The notes beneath the pieces were generated by a model that searched no databases, was not told where the DNA came from, and saw only the letters and a list, made by a program, of their open reading frames with translations. 64,000 bases of DNA from Opitutaceae bacterium. GTDB taxonomy: Bacteria > Verrucomicrobiota > Verrucomicrobiia > Opitutales > Opitutaceae. The translations under genes were made by a program, and so were the position numbers. Positions 10,912 through 23,349 of this stretch are shown in pieces (the stretch's first letter is position 1; every line of letters begins with the position of its first letter). The stretch spans positions 185,429 to 249,428 of the forward strand of contig JAIXWY010000013.1 of the NCBI GenBank assembly GCA_027490995.1. The letters are read 5' to 3'.

Positions 10912-12339
10912 ATGTCCGCCCAAGCCGCTGCCTCGTCGTCTGATTTCAAGGTCCGTGACCTCTCCCTCGCTGAGTGGGGTCGCAAGGAAATCGCGGTCGC
11001 CGAGCACGAGATGCCTGGCCTCACCGCGCTGCGCCGCAAGTTCGGTGCGGCCAAGCCGCTGCGCGGGGTGCGTATCACCGGCTCGCTGCACATGACCATC
11101 CAGACGGCGGTGCTGATCGAGACGCTCGTCGAGCTGGGCGCCTCGGTGCGCTGGGCTTCGTGCAATATCTTCTCCACTCAGGATCACGCCGCCGCCGCCA
11201 TCGCGCAGGCCGGCGTTCCGGTCTTCGCCTGGAAGGGCGAGACGCTTGAGGAGTATTGGGATCTCACCTGGCACGCCGTCAGCCACCCGGGCGGCAAAGG
11301 ACCGGAGTTGGTCGTCGACGACGGTGGCGATGTCACGCTGCTCTTGCACAAGGGCTATGAGCTGGAAAACGGCTCCACGTGGGTCGATTCCGCGTCCGGG
11401 TCACACGAGGAACAAATCATCAAGAACCTCCTCAAGCGCATCCATCGCGAGGACCCGACGGTGTTCTCCCGGATGGTGAAGGACTGGAAGGGCGTCTCCG
11501 AGGAGACCACGACCGGGGTGCATCGCCTCTACCAGTTGCACGAGGCCGGGAAGCTTCTCGTGCCTGCCATTAACGTCAACGACTCGGTCACAAAGTCCAA
11601 GTTCGACAATCTCTACGGCTGCCGCGAGTCGTTGGCCGATGGTCTGAAGCGCGCGACCGATGTCATGATCGCGGGCAAGGTGGCGTGCGTGTGCGGGTAC
11701 GGCGATGTCGGCAAGGGCTCGGCCCACTCTCTGCGCGGCTTCGGAGCCCGTGTCATCGTCACGGAGATCGATCCGATCAATGCGCTGCAGGCCGCGATGG
11801 AGGGCTTTGAAGTGAATACCGTCGAGAGTACGCTCGGCACCGCCGACATCTACGTTACCACCACCGGCAATCGCGACATCATCACGCTGGAACACATGCA
11901 GCAGATGAAGGATCAGGCGATCGTCTGTAATATTGGTCACTTCGATAACGAGATCCAAGTCGACCGTCTCTATCAGGCTCCAGGAGTGAAGCGCATCACG
12001 ATCAAGCCGCAGTACGACCAATTCGTTTTCCCGGGCGGACGCAGCATCTATCTCCTCGCGGAAGGCCGCTTGGTTAATCTCGGCTGCGCAACCGGCCACC
12101 CGTCGTTCGTGATGTCGAATTCCTTCACGAACCAGACTCTCGCCCAGCTCGATCTCTGGAAGAATCGCGCCAGCTACGCGGTCGGGGTGTATCGCCTACC
12201 GAAGCACCTCGACGAGGAAGTCGCGCGGCTCCACCTCGAGAAGATCGGGGCGAAGCTCACCGTGTTGAGCAAGGACCAAGCGTCCTATCTCGGCGTACCG
12301 GTGGATGGGCCCTACAAGCCCGAGCACTACCGCTACTAA
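10912..12339 (+). CDS. ahcY: Adenosylhomocysteinase (SAH hydrolase)
   Basis: AhcY reversibly splits S-adenosylhomocysteine into adenosine and homocysteine, relieving product inhibition of methyltransferases and supplying homocysteine to MetH. The 475-residue protein has the substrate-domain blocks [15 protein letters not shown] and [21 protein letters not shown]. The NAD-binding glycine motif is [10 protein letters not shown]. The C-terminus KPEHYRY is the conserved tail that reaches the partner NAD site. The roughly 40-residue insertion between the catalytic segments (near [13 protein letters not shown]) is the one found in many bacterial forms. It follows metK by 80 bases and is probably cotranscribed. 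I saw no SAH riboswitch in that spacer. Confidence 0.97.
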   Translation: MSAQAAASSSDFKVRDLSLAEWGRKEIAVAEHEMPGLTALRRKFGAAKPLRGVRITGSLHMTIQTAVLIETLVELGASVRWASCNIFSTQDHAAAAIAQAGVPVFAWKGETLEEYWDLTWHAVSHPGGKGPELVVDDGGDVTLLLHKGYELENGSTWVDSASGSHEEQIIKNLLKRIHREDPTVFSRMVKDWKGVSEETTTGVHRLYQLHEAGKLLVPAINVNDSVTKSKFDNLYGCRESLADGLKRATDVMIAGKVACVCGYGDVGKGSAHSLRGFGARVIVTEIDPINALQAAMEGFEVNTVESTLGTADIYVTTTGNRDIITLEHMQQMKDQAIVCNIGHFDNEIQVDRLYQAPGVKRITIKPQYDQFVFPGGRSIYLLAEGRLVNLGCATGHPSFVMSNSFTNQTLAQLDLWKNRASYAVGVYRLPKHLDEEVARLHLEKIGAKLTVLSKDQASYLGVPVDGPYKPEHYRY

Positions 12340-12527
12340 CGCTCCGACAGCGACGTGGAAGGGCGGGGCATGCGCCACGGCATGGCCCCTCCGTGGTTTG
12401 CGTTCGTGGGGCCTCGGTTGAGTTAGTTGCTCCGCTTGAGGCTTTTCCGCTCGTGTTGAGTGAGTAGGTCAACAAACCCAATAAACTTGCCGTGTGCTCG
12501 TGTGGCACTACGGTCAGCGCCCTGGAC

Positions 12528-14237
12528 ATGAGCACCGACGCCTCCGCTCCCAAGCCGCTTGCTGCCAACGAAGTGATCAAGTCTGCCTCGCAGCACCTGC
12601 GCGGCACGATTGCGGATGATCTTCGGGATGCGACGACGGGAGCGATTGCGGAGGACAATGCGCAGTTGACCAAGTTTCATGGGCTGTACCTCCAGGACGA
12701 CCGCGACCAGCGCAACGCGCTGAAGAAGGCGGGCAAAGAGAAGGCGTTCTCGTTCATGCTGCGCGTGCGACTGCCGGGCGGGCGGTGCACGGCCGCGCAG
12801 TGGCGGGTGCTGGATTCGCTCGCGGACCGCGTGGCAAACCAATCCCTGCGGCTCACGACGAGGCAGACGTTTCAGTTTCACAGCGTCCTCAAGGGTAACC
12901 TCAAGCCGCTGATTCAAGAAATGGATCGGGTACTGCTCGACTCGATCGCGGCCTGCGGCGACGTGAACCGCAACGTGATGGCTCCACCGAACCCAGAGCG
13001 CAGTCCGGTCTTGCAGCAGGTTTACGAGCACGCGCGGGGCTGGAGCGAGTTCGCCCTGCCGAAGACGCGCGCGTACCACGAGATCTGGCTCGATGAGGAA
13101 CGCGTGGCGGGCGGCGAGCCAGAGGTTGAGCCGATGTACGGAGCGACGTACCTGCCGCGCAAGTTCAAGACGGCATTCGCGGTGCCGCCGTCGAATGACG
13201 TGGACATCTTTTCACAGGACCTCGGTTTCATCGCGGTCGTGGAGGCGGATCGCTTGGTCGGTTACAATGTCACGGTGGGCGGGGGACTCGGCATGAGTCA
13301 CGGCAACACGGAAACGTTCCCGCGCGTAGCGGACGTCCTTGGCTTTATCGAGCCGCAGCACGTCAACCGGGTGGGGGAGGCGGTCCTGACGACTCAGCGT
13401 GATCATGGCGATCGCACCAACCGCAAGCACGCGCGCCTGAAGTACACGATCGAAGATCGTGGGATCGCGTGGTTCAAGGCGGAGGTCGAGCGGCGCGCCG
13501 GCGTGTGCTTCGGAGCGGCGCGCGCGTTCACGTTCTCGACGATCGAGGATGCGCACGGCTGGCACCGCTGCGCCGATGGCACGTGGTTCCATGGCCTGCA
13601 CATCCTCAGTGGGCGCATCCGCGACCTACCGGGCTGGCCGATGAAGACCGCGCTGCGCGAGATCGCGGAGATTCACGCGGGCGATTTCCGCCTGACGCCC
13701 TCGCAGAACCTAACGATTTCGGGGGTCAGCGACGCCCAGAAGCCGGTGATCGAGGCGATTCTTGCGCGGCATGGCCTAACGAAAGAAAACGATCGTTCGG
13801 GGCTGCGCTTAAACGCCCTTTCCTGCGTCGCGCTGCCGACCTGCGGTCTGGCTCTCGCGGAGAGCGAGCGGGCGCTGCCGGAGTTTTTGGAAAAGTTCGA
13901 TGCGGTCTTCGCGGCGGTTGGTCTGAGCCGCGACGCGATCAGCCTTCGCATCACCGGTTGTCCGAACGGCTGTGCGCGTCCGTACCTTGCTGAAATCGGT
14001 TTCGTCGGCCGCGCGCCAGGAAAGTACGCGCTTTACCTAGGCGCGAGCTACGAGGGCACGCGCCTGAACCGACTCTTTGCTCCGAGCGTCACGCTCGACG
14101 ATGCGGTGCGCCTGCTCACGCCGGTGATCGAGCGTTACTCGCGTGAGCGCGGGTCCGGCGAACGTTTCGGCGACTGGTGTGATCGCGTGGTCCTGCCGGC
14201 CAATGCCACCTACCACTCGGTCGGCGGCGTGGCTTAA
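12528..14237 (+). CDS. cysI: Assimilatory sulfite reductase hemoprotein (CysI type)
   Basis: This is a siroheme/4Fe-4S enzyme that reduces sulfite to sulfide with six electrons. The 569-residue length fits CysI. The cluster and siroheme cysteines are visible in the C-terminal half as SCVALPTCG (C-x5-C) and GCPNGCARP (C-x3-C). Basic residues for sulfite and siroheme binding occur in RLTTRQTFQFH and RKHARLKYTIEDRG. I chose the ATG at 12528; a GTG 12 codons upstream is less family-like. No flavoprotein partner (CysJ) is adjacent, so the electron donor could be a distant CysJ or ferredoxin. A ferredoxin-dependent sulfite reductase is an alternative reading. Confidence 0.92.
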   Translation: MSTDASAPKPLAANEVIKSASQHLRGTIADDLRDATTGAIAEDNAQLTKFHGLYLQDDRDQRNALKKAGKEKAFSFMLRVRLPGGRCTAAQWRVLDSLADRVANQSLRLTTRQTFQFHSVLKGNLKPLIQEMDRVLLDSIAACGDVNRNVMAPPNPERSPVLQQVYEHARGWSEFALPKTRAYHEIWLDEERVAGGEPEVEPMYGATYLPRKFKTAFAVPPSNDVDIFSQDLGFIAVVEADRLVGYNVTVGGGLGMSHGNTETFPRVADVLGFIEPQHVNRVGEAVLTTQRDHGDRTNRKHARLKYTIEDRGIAWFKAEVERRAGVCFGAARAFTFSTIEDAHGWHRCADGTWFHGLHILSGRIRDLPGWPMKTALREIAEIHAGDFRLTPSQNLTISGVSDAQKPVIEAILARHGLTKENDRSGLRLNALSCVALPTCGLALAESERALPEFLEKFDAVFAAVGLSRDAISLRITGCPNGCARPYLAEIGFVGRAPGKYALYLGASYEGTRLNRLFAPSVTLDDAVRLLTPVIERYSRERGSGERFGDWCDRVVLPANATYHSVGGVA

Positions 14238-14345
14238 GGGTCGGCGGGTTTTCGCCCCCCTTCGCGAGCACGGGGCGTGGTTTAGGCTGCCGAGAAATGC
14301 CCTTGCGCTTTTGGATCGGGAGTTCTTTCTGTCAGGGCTTGCTCC

Positions 14346-14437
14346 GGAGAGATGGCTGAGTGGTCGAAAGCGGCGCTTTGCTAAAGCGTTGTAGGTGTAA
14401 AAGCCTACCGGGGGTTCGAATCCCCCTCTCTCCGCCA
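14346..14437 (+). tRNA. tRNA-Ser (anticodon GCU)
   Basis: A complete cloverleaf is visible. The acceptor GGAGAGA pairs with TCTCTCC and is followed by G and an encoded CCA. The D-loop region is TGGCTGAGTGG. The anticodon stem-loop CGCTTTGCTAAAGCG reads AGC/AGU serine codons. The long variable arm GTAGGTGTAAAAGCCTAC is typical of class II tRNAs, and the T-arm is GGGGGTTCGAATCCCCC. The sequence from 14438 to the start of sbtA shows no further feature. Confidence 0.97.
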
Positions 14438-14687
14438 GCCTTCGCTGGGTCGATGTCTGGCGGGTGACTCCCAGCGGCTGGTTCTGTCGGTTTCCTCACG
14501 GTGGAGACCTTGAGGGAGGCTGGCGTGGGGCGAGGCGGTTATCGCCAATGCCGCCGAAGCCTGCTTTTCGGTGGCCACGTGGCTCGGGTCGCGTTCGCTC
14601 CCGAGTTCGGGCCTGGCCCACGGGTCTTTGGCCGTGAAGGGAATTGCTGGTCAACCGGAAGGTCGCTCGCTACCGTCTGCGCGGTCT

Positions 14688-15674
14688 ATGGAGCTTTTCG
14701 ACGCTGTTCGCGCCAACCTGCTTTCGCCGGCTGTGCTCTTCTTCGCCCTCGGGGTGCTGGCCGCCGTGGTGAAGAGTGATCTGCGGTTTCCAGAGCAACT
14801 GTATGCGGGTCTGACGATCTATCTGCTGGTGGCCATTGGCTTTAAAGGCGGTGTGGCCTTTGCGGACGCCGGTTTCGCCGAGGTTTGGCTGCCTGCTGCC
14901 GCGGCCATTGCCTTGGGAGCACTGATTCCCCTGTGGAGTTATCCGATTCTGCGGTTCTGGGGTCGGATGTCCGTCGTCGATTCCGCCGCCATCGCCGCGC
15001 ACTACGGCTCTGTCAGTGCGGTGACGTTCATCGCCGCCACGAATTATCTCACGGCGGTCGGTCAGCCGTTCGAGAGCTACGCCAGCGCCTTTCTCGCGGT
15101 CATGGAGTCGCCGGCCATCCTGGTGGGCGTCCTCTTGGGGAAACGGGCGGTCCCGAAGTCGGGGCTACCGGCGCTGACCGGATCTTCTCGCCAAGTGCTG
15201 CATGAAGCGCTCTTCGGACGCAGCGTCGTCCTTCTCGTCGGCGCGCTGGTCGTGGGCGGATTGTCCGGAGCGGGTGGCATGGCAAAGGTCGAGGCATTCT
15301 TCGTGACCCCCTTCCAAGGCGTTCTCGCGTTGTTCCTCCTTGAGATGGGATTGGTGGCGGGCCGTCGTCTCGGGGAACTGCGCAAGGTCGGGGTGTTTCT
15401 GCTGGGCTTCGGCGTGCTCATGCCGCTGGTCCATGGATTCATCGGCGTGGTCTTGGGACATTGGACGGGCCTCAGCCTCGGTGGAGCGACGTTGCTCGGC
15501 GTCCTCGCGGCCAGTGCGTCTTATATCGCGGCTCCGGCCGCCATCCGACTTTCCTTGCCCGAGGCGAATCCCACGCTCTCGTTGACGGCAGCGCTGGCGA
15601 TCACCTTTCCTTTCAACCTCACCCTCGGCATTCCCTACTGTCTGGCGGTCGCTCGCTGGCTCTACACCCCATGA
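14688..15674 (+). CDS. sbtA: Sodium-dependent bicarbonate transporter SbtA family
   Basis: This 328-residue integral membrane protein belongs to the SbtA (formerly DUF897) family. Its founding cyanobacterial member imports bicarbonate with sodium. About ten hydrophobic segments are seen in two inverted halves. Conserved blocks include AIGFKGGVAF, AAHYGSVSAVTF and AVMESPAIL in the first half, and GASASYIAAPAAIRLSLPEA-like sequence in the second. The ATG at 14688 gives the usual start just before the first membrane helix. Its stop overlaps the start of the PII-like gene by 4 bases, so the two are translationally coupled. The substrate in this presumably non-photosynthetic organism is inferred. 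Confidence 0.9.
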   Translation: MELFDAVRANLLSPAVLFFALGVLAAVVKSDLRFPEQLYAGLTIYLLVAIGFKGGVAFADAGFAEVWLPAAAAIALGALIPLWSYPILRFWGRMSVVDSAAIAAHYGSVSAVTFIAATNYLTAVGQPFESYASAFLAVMESPAILVGVLLGKRAVPKSGLPALTGSSRQVLHEALFGRSVVLLVGALVVGGLSGAGGMAKVEAFFVTPFQGVLALFLLEMGLVAGRRLGELRKVGVFLLGFGVLMPLVHGFIGVVLGHWTGLSLGGATLLGVLAASASYIAAPAAIRLSLPEANPTLSLTAALAITFPFNLTLGIPYCLAVARWLYTP

Positions 15675-15967
15675 TTGCGCTGAAACTCGTCACGATCATT
15701 TGCGAGGCTCACGCTCGCAAGCCGCTCACGGAACTACTCCGCGACGTAGGAGCTCGGGGCTGGACGGCGTTTGCGGTCGAGGGAAATGGAGACAAGGGGC
15801 CGAGATTGGCCGACATTCCTGAGACCGCCAACGTGCAGCTGCAGGTGATCGTACGCCCCGAGGTTGCGATTACGCTGCTTGAGCGCTTGGAGCGGGAGTA
15901 TTTTCCGCGTTACGGGATGATCGCCTACGCGTCTGACGTGCAGGTGATCCGAAGCGGTAAGTTCTAG
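15671..15967 (+). CDS. sbtB: PII-like regulator SbtB
   Basis: This 98-residue protein has the size and fold pattern of a PII-like signalling protein. It opens KLVTIICEAHARKPLTELLRDVGARGWTAF, and a trimer-forming beta-alpha-beta repeat can be traced (LVTIICEA, LQVIVRPEVAITLLERL, FPRYGMIAYASDVQVIR). SbtB proteins bind adenine nucleotides including cAMP and control SbtA gating. The gene starts inside the sbtA stop (ATGA overlap), the typical arrangement of the pair. A canonical uridylylated T-loop tyrosine motif of GlnB is absent. The assignment rests on context plus fold-like pattern and is strong. Confidence 0.88.
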   Translation: MIALKLVTIICEAHARKPLTELLRDVGARGWTAFAVEGNGDKGPRLADIPETANVQLQVIVRPEVAITLLERLEREYFPRYGMIAYASDVQVIRSGKF

Positions 15968-16070
15968 CGGACCGCTGCTGCCTCTGCTGGCGCGGCCGTC
16001 GTCGCCGTCGCGGCGGCGGTGGGGAGCGCCCGCGGCTCCGGCGGACAGAGTCGATCCGGACGCCTAGGGG

Positions 16071-16907
16071 CTAGGGCGCGCGCAGGGCGTGCTCGATTAC
16101 GAAACCCACGAGTTCCTCGTTCTGGAAGAACCCTGCCCAGCGGTTGTGTCCTTGCCCGTGAGCGACAATCACGCGGCACTGGCCGCCAAGGGCGAAGTAC
16201 CGCGAGCGGACTGCGAGCGAGTTGTCCTCCAAGGGGACCAGCGTGTCGACGTCGCCGTGGACCATCAGCAGCGGAATGCGTGCGCGCGCGAGCGGAGCGA
16301 GCCGGTCGATCGGGTTATGCTCCGTCAAGGTGGCTTCCAATTGAGCCGCGCTCATGTCGTAGGCCGGGGCCGCTTTGGCGAGCCCGGGGTAGCTGGCAAG
16401 GTTGCACACGGGATAGATGCCGGCGAAGGCCGCCAGCTTGTCCGGATTCTCTGCCGCCCAGTTGAGCGTCATCAATCCCCCTCGGCTACGGCCAAGCAGG
16501 ACCGGACGGGCGGCAAAGTTGCGCCGCTGGGTGAGTTCTTCATAGAGGGCAGAAAAGCCGACTCGGCCCGCCGGACTGCCGAAGGACTCACCGACGTCGA
16601 TGCCGGCGATCGCGATCCCGGCCTCGGTCAGGCGCGTGAAGAGCCACAGTTCTTCCTTGTCCGGCAGGCCGGGAAGAGTCGGTGCGTACCACACCCACGG
16701 CGTTCGGTGGTGTTTCGAGTTCGTTCGCTTCGCGGGAATGATGAAGGCCTCGCGACCGTTCACGAGAAACGTCTCCCCCGGAATCGGGAGAGTCTTGGTC
16801 GGTGCCGTCGTCTCTGCGCGGACCCACCCAAGCGAGGCCATCACGCTTCCGAGGAGGCTGACCTGCAGGAAGAGGACGAGGCGCGAACTCAGTCGAGAAG
16901 AGACCAT
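16071..16907 (-). CDS. Secreted alpha/beta hydrolase (dipeptidyl-peptidase-like)
   Basis: This is a 278-residue exported serine hydrolase of unknown substrate. A signal peptide is visible from the ATG at 16907 (VLFLQVSLLGSVMASLGWVRA). The alpha/beta-hydrolase triad can be placed: nucleophile serine in LLGRSRGGLM, acid in VHGDVDTLVPLEDN, histidine in AHGQGHNRW. An oxyanion region may be supplied by AGIDVGESFGSP. The open frame reaches 15 codons further upstream, but the internal ATG sits directly before the signal peptide. It stands alone between sbtB and metH, both of which end next to or away from it. Peptidase or esterase cannot be distinguished. Confidence 0.78.
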   Translation of the reverse strand: MVSSRLSSRLVLFLQVSLLGSVMASLGWVRAETTAPTKTLPIPGETFLVNGREAFIIPAKRTNSKHHRTPWVWYAPTLPGLPDKEELWLFTRLTEAGIAIAGIDVGESFGSPAGRVGFSALYEELTQRRNFAARPVLLGRSRGGLMTLNWAAENPDKLAAFAGIYPVCNLASYPGLAKAAPAYDMSAAQLEATLTEHNPIDRLAPLARARIPLLMVHGDVDTLVPLEDNSLAVRSRYFALGGQCRVIVAHGQGHNRWAGFFQNEELVGFVIEHALRAP

Positions 16908-17077
16908 CACCGGAGCGTACTGGCGAGCTCCACCCCGGCAAGCGTGGGTCACCCGTAGTCGTCAGCGGGACGGCGTGATCGCTCCGTCCAGAGGAGTGCC
17001 GGCTAGAGGTCGCACGGCACGAGCGCGCCCGTGGTCGGGTTACGGTCCGCCGGGCGACCAAGTCCGAGGTCCGCCGC

Positions 17078-19750
<2,673 letters not shown>

Positions 19751-19766
19751 GGTCGATGGGTTCCGA

Positions 19767-20849
19767 TCAGTTCGTAGCCGCCACCGTCAGCGGCTCCAGT
19801 CCACTCAGCCGCAGCGCCCGCGGCAGGGAAGGGATCACCCGCGGCGCTACGCCCTGCACGGCGGCGGCGATCGTGCGGATGTGGTCGGGCGTGGAACCAC
19901 AGCAGCCGCCGACAAGATTCACCAGCCCCGCGCGGGCAAACTCACCGAGCACCGTGGCCATTTCGTCGGGCGACTCATCGTAGCCGCCGAACGCGTTCGG
20001 CAGGCCGGCGTTCGGGTAGCACGTCACTTGGCACTCAGCGATGCGGGACAGCGCCGCGAGATACGGACGCATCGCCCGGCCTCCGAGAGCGCAGTTGATG
20101 CCCACCGAAAAAGGATTCGCGTGCCGGATGCTGTGATAGAACGCCTCCGGCGTTTGGCCGGAGAGGGTGCGGCCGGAGGCATCGGTGATCGTGACGCTGA
20201 TCATCACGGGGACGCGCTGACCGCGCTCCGCGAAGACCTCTTCGATCGCGAAGATCGCCGCCTTGGCGTTGAGCGTGTCGAAGATGGTCTCGACCAAAAG
20301 TGCGTCGACGCCGCCCTGCAGCAGTGCGCGGATTTGCTCGGTGTAGGACTCGACCACCTGACTCCACGTCACGGCGCGGAACTCCGGACGATTCACGTCC
20401 GGCGACATCGAAAGCGTTCGGTTGAGCGGCCCGATTGCCCCCACCACCGCACAGCGCCGTCCTGGCGTCGCGGCTTCGACGGCCTCCGCGGCCCGGCGCG
20501 CGCACGCAACCGCCGCGAGGTTGAGCTCGGTCACCACGGATTCTAGGCGGTAATCTGCCTGCGCAATCGACGTGGAGCTGAACGTGTTGGTTTCAATCAG
20601 GTCGGCCCCCGCCTCGAGGTAGAGACGATGGATCTCCTCGATGATATCCGGTCGCGTCAGACAGAGCAGGTCATTGTTCCCCTTCAAGTCGTGCCCGTGA
20701 TTCCGGAAGCCCGTTCCGCGAAAGTCTGCCTCTCTCAAGCCGTAGCCTTGGATGAGCGACCCCATGCCTCCGTCGAGCACGGCGATCCGACCTTCGAACA
20801 AACCGGCGAAGGCGGCAGGCGAGAGCGGAGGGCGGGGAGCGGCGGACAC
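19767..20849 (-). CDS. metH: Methionine synthase part 1: homocysteine S-methyltransferase domain
   Basis: This 360-residue protein is the N-terminal homocysteine-binding barrel of methionine synthase on its own. It has [12 protein letters not shown] at the N-terminus, [16 protein letters not shown], and the three zinc cysteines in INCALGG and [11 protein letters not shown]. It passes a methyl group from methylcobalamin, held by the partner protein, to homocysteine. I prefer the GTG at 20849, which has AAGGTG six bases before it; a GTG at 20858 is also open. It is the first gene of a two-gene metH operon. A palindromic repeat lies in its promoter region. It is divergent from the cobalamin riboswitch of the TonB receptor. 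Confidence 0.93.
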   Translation of the reverse strand: MSAAPRPPLSPAAFAGLFEGRIAVLDGGMGSLIQGYGLREADFRGTGFRNHGHDLKGNNDLLCLTRPDIIEEIHRLYLEAGADLIETNTFSSTSIAQADYRLESVVTELNLAAVACARRAAEAVEAATPGRRCAVVGAIGPLNRTLSMSPDVNRPEFRAVTWSQVVESYTEQIRALLQGGVDALLVETIFDTLNAKAAIFAIEEVFAERGQRVPVMISVTITDASGRTLSGQTPEAFYHSIRHANPFSVGINCALGGRAMRPYLAALSRIAECQVTCYPNAGLPNAFGGYDESPDEMATVLGEFARAGLVNLVGGCCGSTPDHIRTIAAAVQGVAPRVIPSLPRALRLSGLEPLTVAATN

Positions 20850-20897
20850 GAGCCGCACCTTAGAGGCGCATGGCTCCCTACTGCAAGCTTCGTATCG

Positions 20898-20921
20898 TCA
20901 TATCTGAATGCGATGATATGA
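20898..20921. promoter_or_regulatory. Inverted repeat upstream of metH, candidate operator
   Basis: Perfect 7-base arms TCATATC and GATATGA flank a 10-base centre in a clearly AT-rich patch about 50 bases before the metH start. The CATATC half-site recurs in the metK repeat. The position suits a promoter operator for the leftward metH operon. A B12 or SAH-linked regulator is possible, but no protein candidate is adjacent. Confidence 0.45.
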
Positions 20922-21039
20922 TGAAAAATCGAACCCTGGAATTACCTAAGGACCTATTGAACAGGATACTAAAGATGAAATGAGTAGGTGTTGAGTCCCG
21001 TTGGGGAAAATACCGTTGCCCCAAACCGGGGCTCGTCCT

Positions 21040-21185
21040 TGCTCGTCGTGTTCGTGTTCTTTCCACCTTCCGGGAACAGGGGAAGGCCGTGAGATCCGGC
21101 CACAGTTGCGCTGCGGTATCGCAAGACAGACCCCCACCGCGTCGGCGAACGACGTGGGCAAAGCCAATCGACCTTCACGGGTCGG
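21040..21185 (+). promoter_or_regulatory. Cobalamin riboswitch
   Basis: The conserved core lies at 21072-21122. It contains GGGAA-type sequence followed by GGCCGTGAGATCCGGCC, matching the CCGGTGaaaaTCCGG stem-loop of the B12 aptamer. It continues with CACAGTTGCGCTGCGGTA, matching the CaCAG-GCGCTGCnGTA segment. A degenerate B12 box (AAAGCCAATCGACC) follows at 21160-21173. The order and spacing fit the class. The outer boundaries and the expression platform between about 21185 and 21381 are estimated. It precedes a BtuB-like receptor gene, the commonest target of this riboswitch, which supports the call. Confidence 0.78.
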
Positions 21186-21381
21186 TGAAGGCGGGGGCGA
21201 GGCGGCGGGAAGGGTCCAAGAGGGCACTTTCCGCGAAAGATGCGGAGTCCGAATATCCATCCCGGCAGGCCCCTGCGGTGGCGCGTCATGCGCGCGGCTG
21301 CAGTCGTTCATCGCATCAATGAAATCGGTCTCACGGTCGCATCTCCGGATGCGGCGGTGAGTCGTCTTGGATTCCTGCAAC

Positions 21382-23301
21382 ATGACCCTTGTTCTCCTCC
21401 CTTTCGCGGGCGGTCGGCGCTGCTGCGTCCGCACTGCGCGCCTTGGCCTGCTGGCTGTCTCGTTGGCCGGCGGCTTCGTGGCGGCGTCGCACGCGCTGGC
21501 GGCGCCCGTTCTGGCGCCACCGCCAACCGTCGCGCAAGCGCTCGATCCGTTCGTCATCACCGGCACACGCACCCCGGTGCGTGCCGGCGAGGCGGGAAGT
21601 GTCGTAGATCGGCTTTCGTCGGACGAACTTTCGCGCCGCCAAATCTCCGGATTCTCCGGCGCCTTGGGTCTGTTGGGAATGCCCGTCTTCTCCTCTGGGC
21701 AGCCCGGTGCGAGCACGGCGATCTTCCTGCGCGGAGCGAATTCTAATCAGACACTTTTCCTCGTCGATGGGCTTCGCTTCAATGATCCGAACACCGACTA
21801 CGCGGTGTTTCTCGGCGGAGCGTGCGTCTCGGCCTGTGATAGCTTGGAGGTGGCGCACGGTCCACAAAGCACGCTCTATGGCGGCGAGGCCGTGGGTGGC
21901 GTGGTCTCGCTGCGTTCGGAGCGAGGGGAGGGTCCGATCCGCCAGCGTGCAGCGTTGGAGGTCGGGTCGTTCGGCACGCGGCAGTCCGCGTGGTCGGCCC
22001 AGGGAGCCCCCGGTCCATGGGCCTTCAATGTGGCCCTGCAGGCTGGCCGCACGGAAAACGACCGGCCCAATAACGCGTTCCGCAGCGGCAATCTCACCGC
22101 GCGACTCGATCGTGCGGTCTCCTCTCGGGTCGCGGTGGGGGCGACGGTGCGTGGCTTCGAGGGCCGGTACGAATCGCCGGGCACTCGGTTCACGAATGAT
22201 CCAGATAACGGTGAGCGCGAAACGAACTGGCTGGCCACGGCGTTCACTCGTTTGCGCTGGGGCGATGCGGGGTCATCTCACCTTGTCTTCGGCGGCCAGG
22301 TCCGGCGCTTCGAATCCGAGAATCCAAGTCCCGGCCGTGCGACCCAACTCACCGTCGTGAAGAACCGCCGCGCGGTGCTCGACTGGCAGAACACCTACGC
22401 CGGAGTGTCGGGCCATCGCGTGACCTTCGGGACCACCGCCGAGTCGAATCACACGCTGAACACGGGCTTTGGCGCGATCGACCGTTCGCAGTCCCTGCTG
22501 GCCTTTTTTCTTCAGGACGAGTTCCAGCCGCACGAGCGACTGCATCTCACCGCCGGCGCGCGGCTGGATGACTTCGATACCTTCGGTCGCCACGCGACGG
22601 GTCGCGTGACCGCCGCATGGACCGCGGTCCCGTCGACGCTCAAGCTGCGTGCTTCGTGGGGTACCGCGTTCCGGTCGCCCAGTTTCCTCGACCTCTACGG
22701 CGTGAGCGCGTTCTACGTCGGCAACCGCGCGCTGCGGCCCGAGCGCGCCCGCGGCGGCGACGTCGGGGCCGATCTGTACCTCGCCCAGGGGGCCGTGACG
22801 CTGGGAGTGTCGCTCTTCAACAATCGTTTCACTGACCTCATCGTCTCGGACTTTTCCCGGAGTCCCAGTTCCGTCGCCAATGTGGGTAAGGCGATGACGC
22901 GCGGGGTGGAGTTCATTGGCCGCGCGCGCGGCGCGTCTGGTCTCGATGCGCGCTTCACCTATACGTACCTCGAGGCCGAAAACCGCATCACCGGACAATC
23001 GCTGCTGCGCCGTCCGCGTCACAGCGCTGCGGTCGACGTGCTGCGGGATGTTCATGCGCGGGTCACGCTGGGTGCGGGGCTCCGGATAGTCTCGGACCGC
23101 CGCGACGTGCACGCCCGGACCTTTGCCACGCTCGTCGGCGAGGACTTCAGCGTGGTTCGTTTGCACGCGTGCTGGCGGGCGTCGCCGCGTTGGCAGGTCC
23201 GCGGACGGATCGAGAACGCACTCAACGAGCGCTATGAGGAGATCCACGGTTTCCCGCAGCTGCCGTGGGGGGCGTATGTCGGACTGGAGCGCGAGTGGTG
23301 A
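21382..23301 (+). CDS. btuB: TonB-dependent outer-membrane receptor, BtuB-like
   Basis: This is a 639-residue outer-membrane beta-barrel predicted to import vitamin B12 or another corrinoid using TonB energy. A signal peptide covers roughly residues 1-40 (LGLLAVSLAGGFVAASHALA). A TonB-box-like PFVITGTRTP follows. The plug domain has IFLRGANSNQTLFLVDGLRFND and VAHGPQSTLYGGEAVGGVVSL-type blocks. The barrel ends with the aromatic C-terminal strand LPWGAYVGLEREW. I chose the ATG at 21382 because the signal peptide starts there. The cobalamin riboswitch upstream supports corrinoid as the substrate. BtuC, D and F are not in the window. Confidence 0.88.
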   Translation: MTLVLLPFAGGRRCCVRTARLGLLAVSLAGGFVAASHALAAPVLAPPPTVAQALDPFVITGTRTPVRAGEAGSVVDRLSSDELSRRQISGFSGALGLLGMPVFSSGQPGASTAIFLRGANSNQTLFLVDGLRFNDPNTDYAVFLGGACVSACDSLEVAHGPQSTLYGGEAVGGVVSLRSERGEGPIRQRAALEVGSFGTRQSAWSAQGAPGPWAFNVALQAGRTENDRPNNAFRSGNLTARLDRAVSSRVAVGATVRGFEGRYESPGTRFTNDPDNGERETNWLATAFTRLRWGDAGSSHLVFGGQVRRFESENPSPGRATQLTVVKNRRAVLDWQNTYAGVSGHRVTFGTTAESNHTLNTGFGAIDRSQSLLAFFLQDEFQPHERLHLTAGARLDDFDTFGRHATGRVTAAWTAVPSTLKLRASWGTAFRSPSFLDLYGVSAFYVGNRALRPERARGGDVGADLYLAQGAVTLGVSLFNNRFTDLIVSDFSRSPSSVANVGKAMTRGVEFIGRARGASGLDARFTYTYLEAENRITGQSLLRRPRHSAAVDVLRDVHARVTLGAGLRIVSDRRDVHARTFATLVGEDFSVVRLHACWRASPRWQVRGRIENALNERYEEIHGFPQLPWGAYVGLEREW

Positions 23302-23349
23302 GCGCGTCCGGGTCGTGCGGGGCCGGCGCTCGGCTTGCGGCGGGGGACG

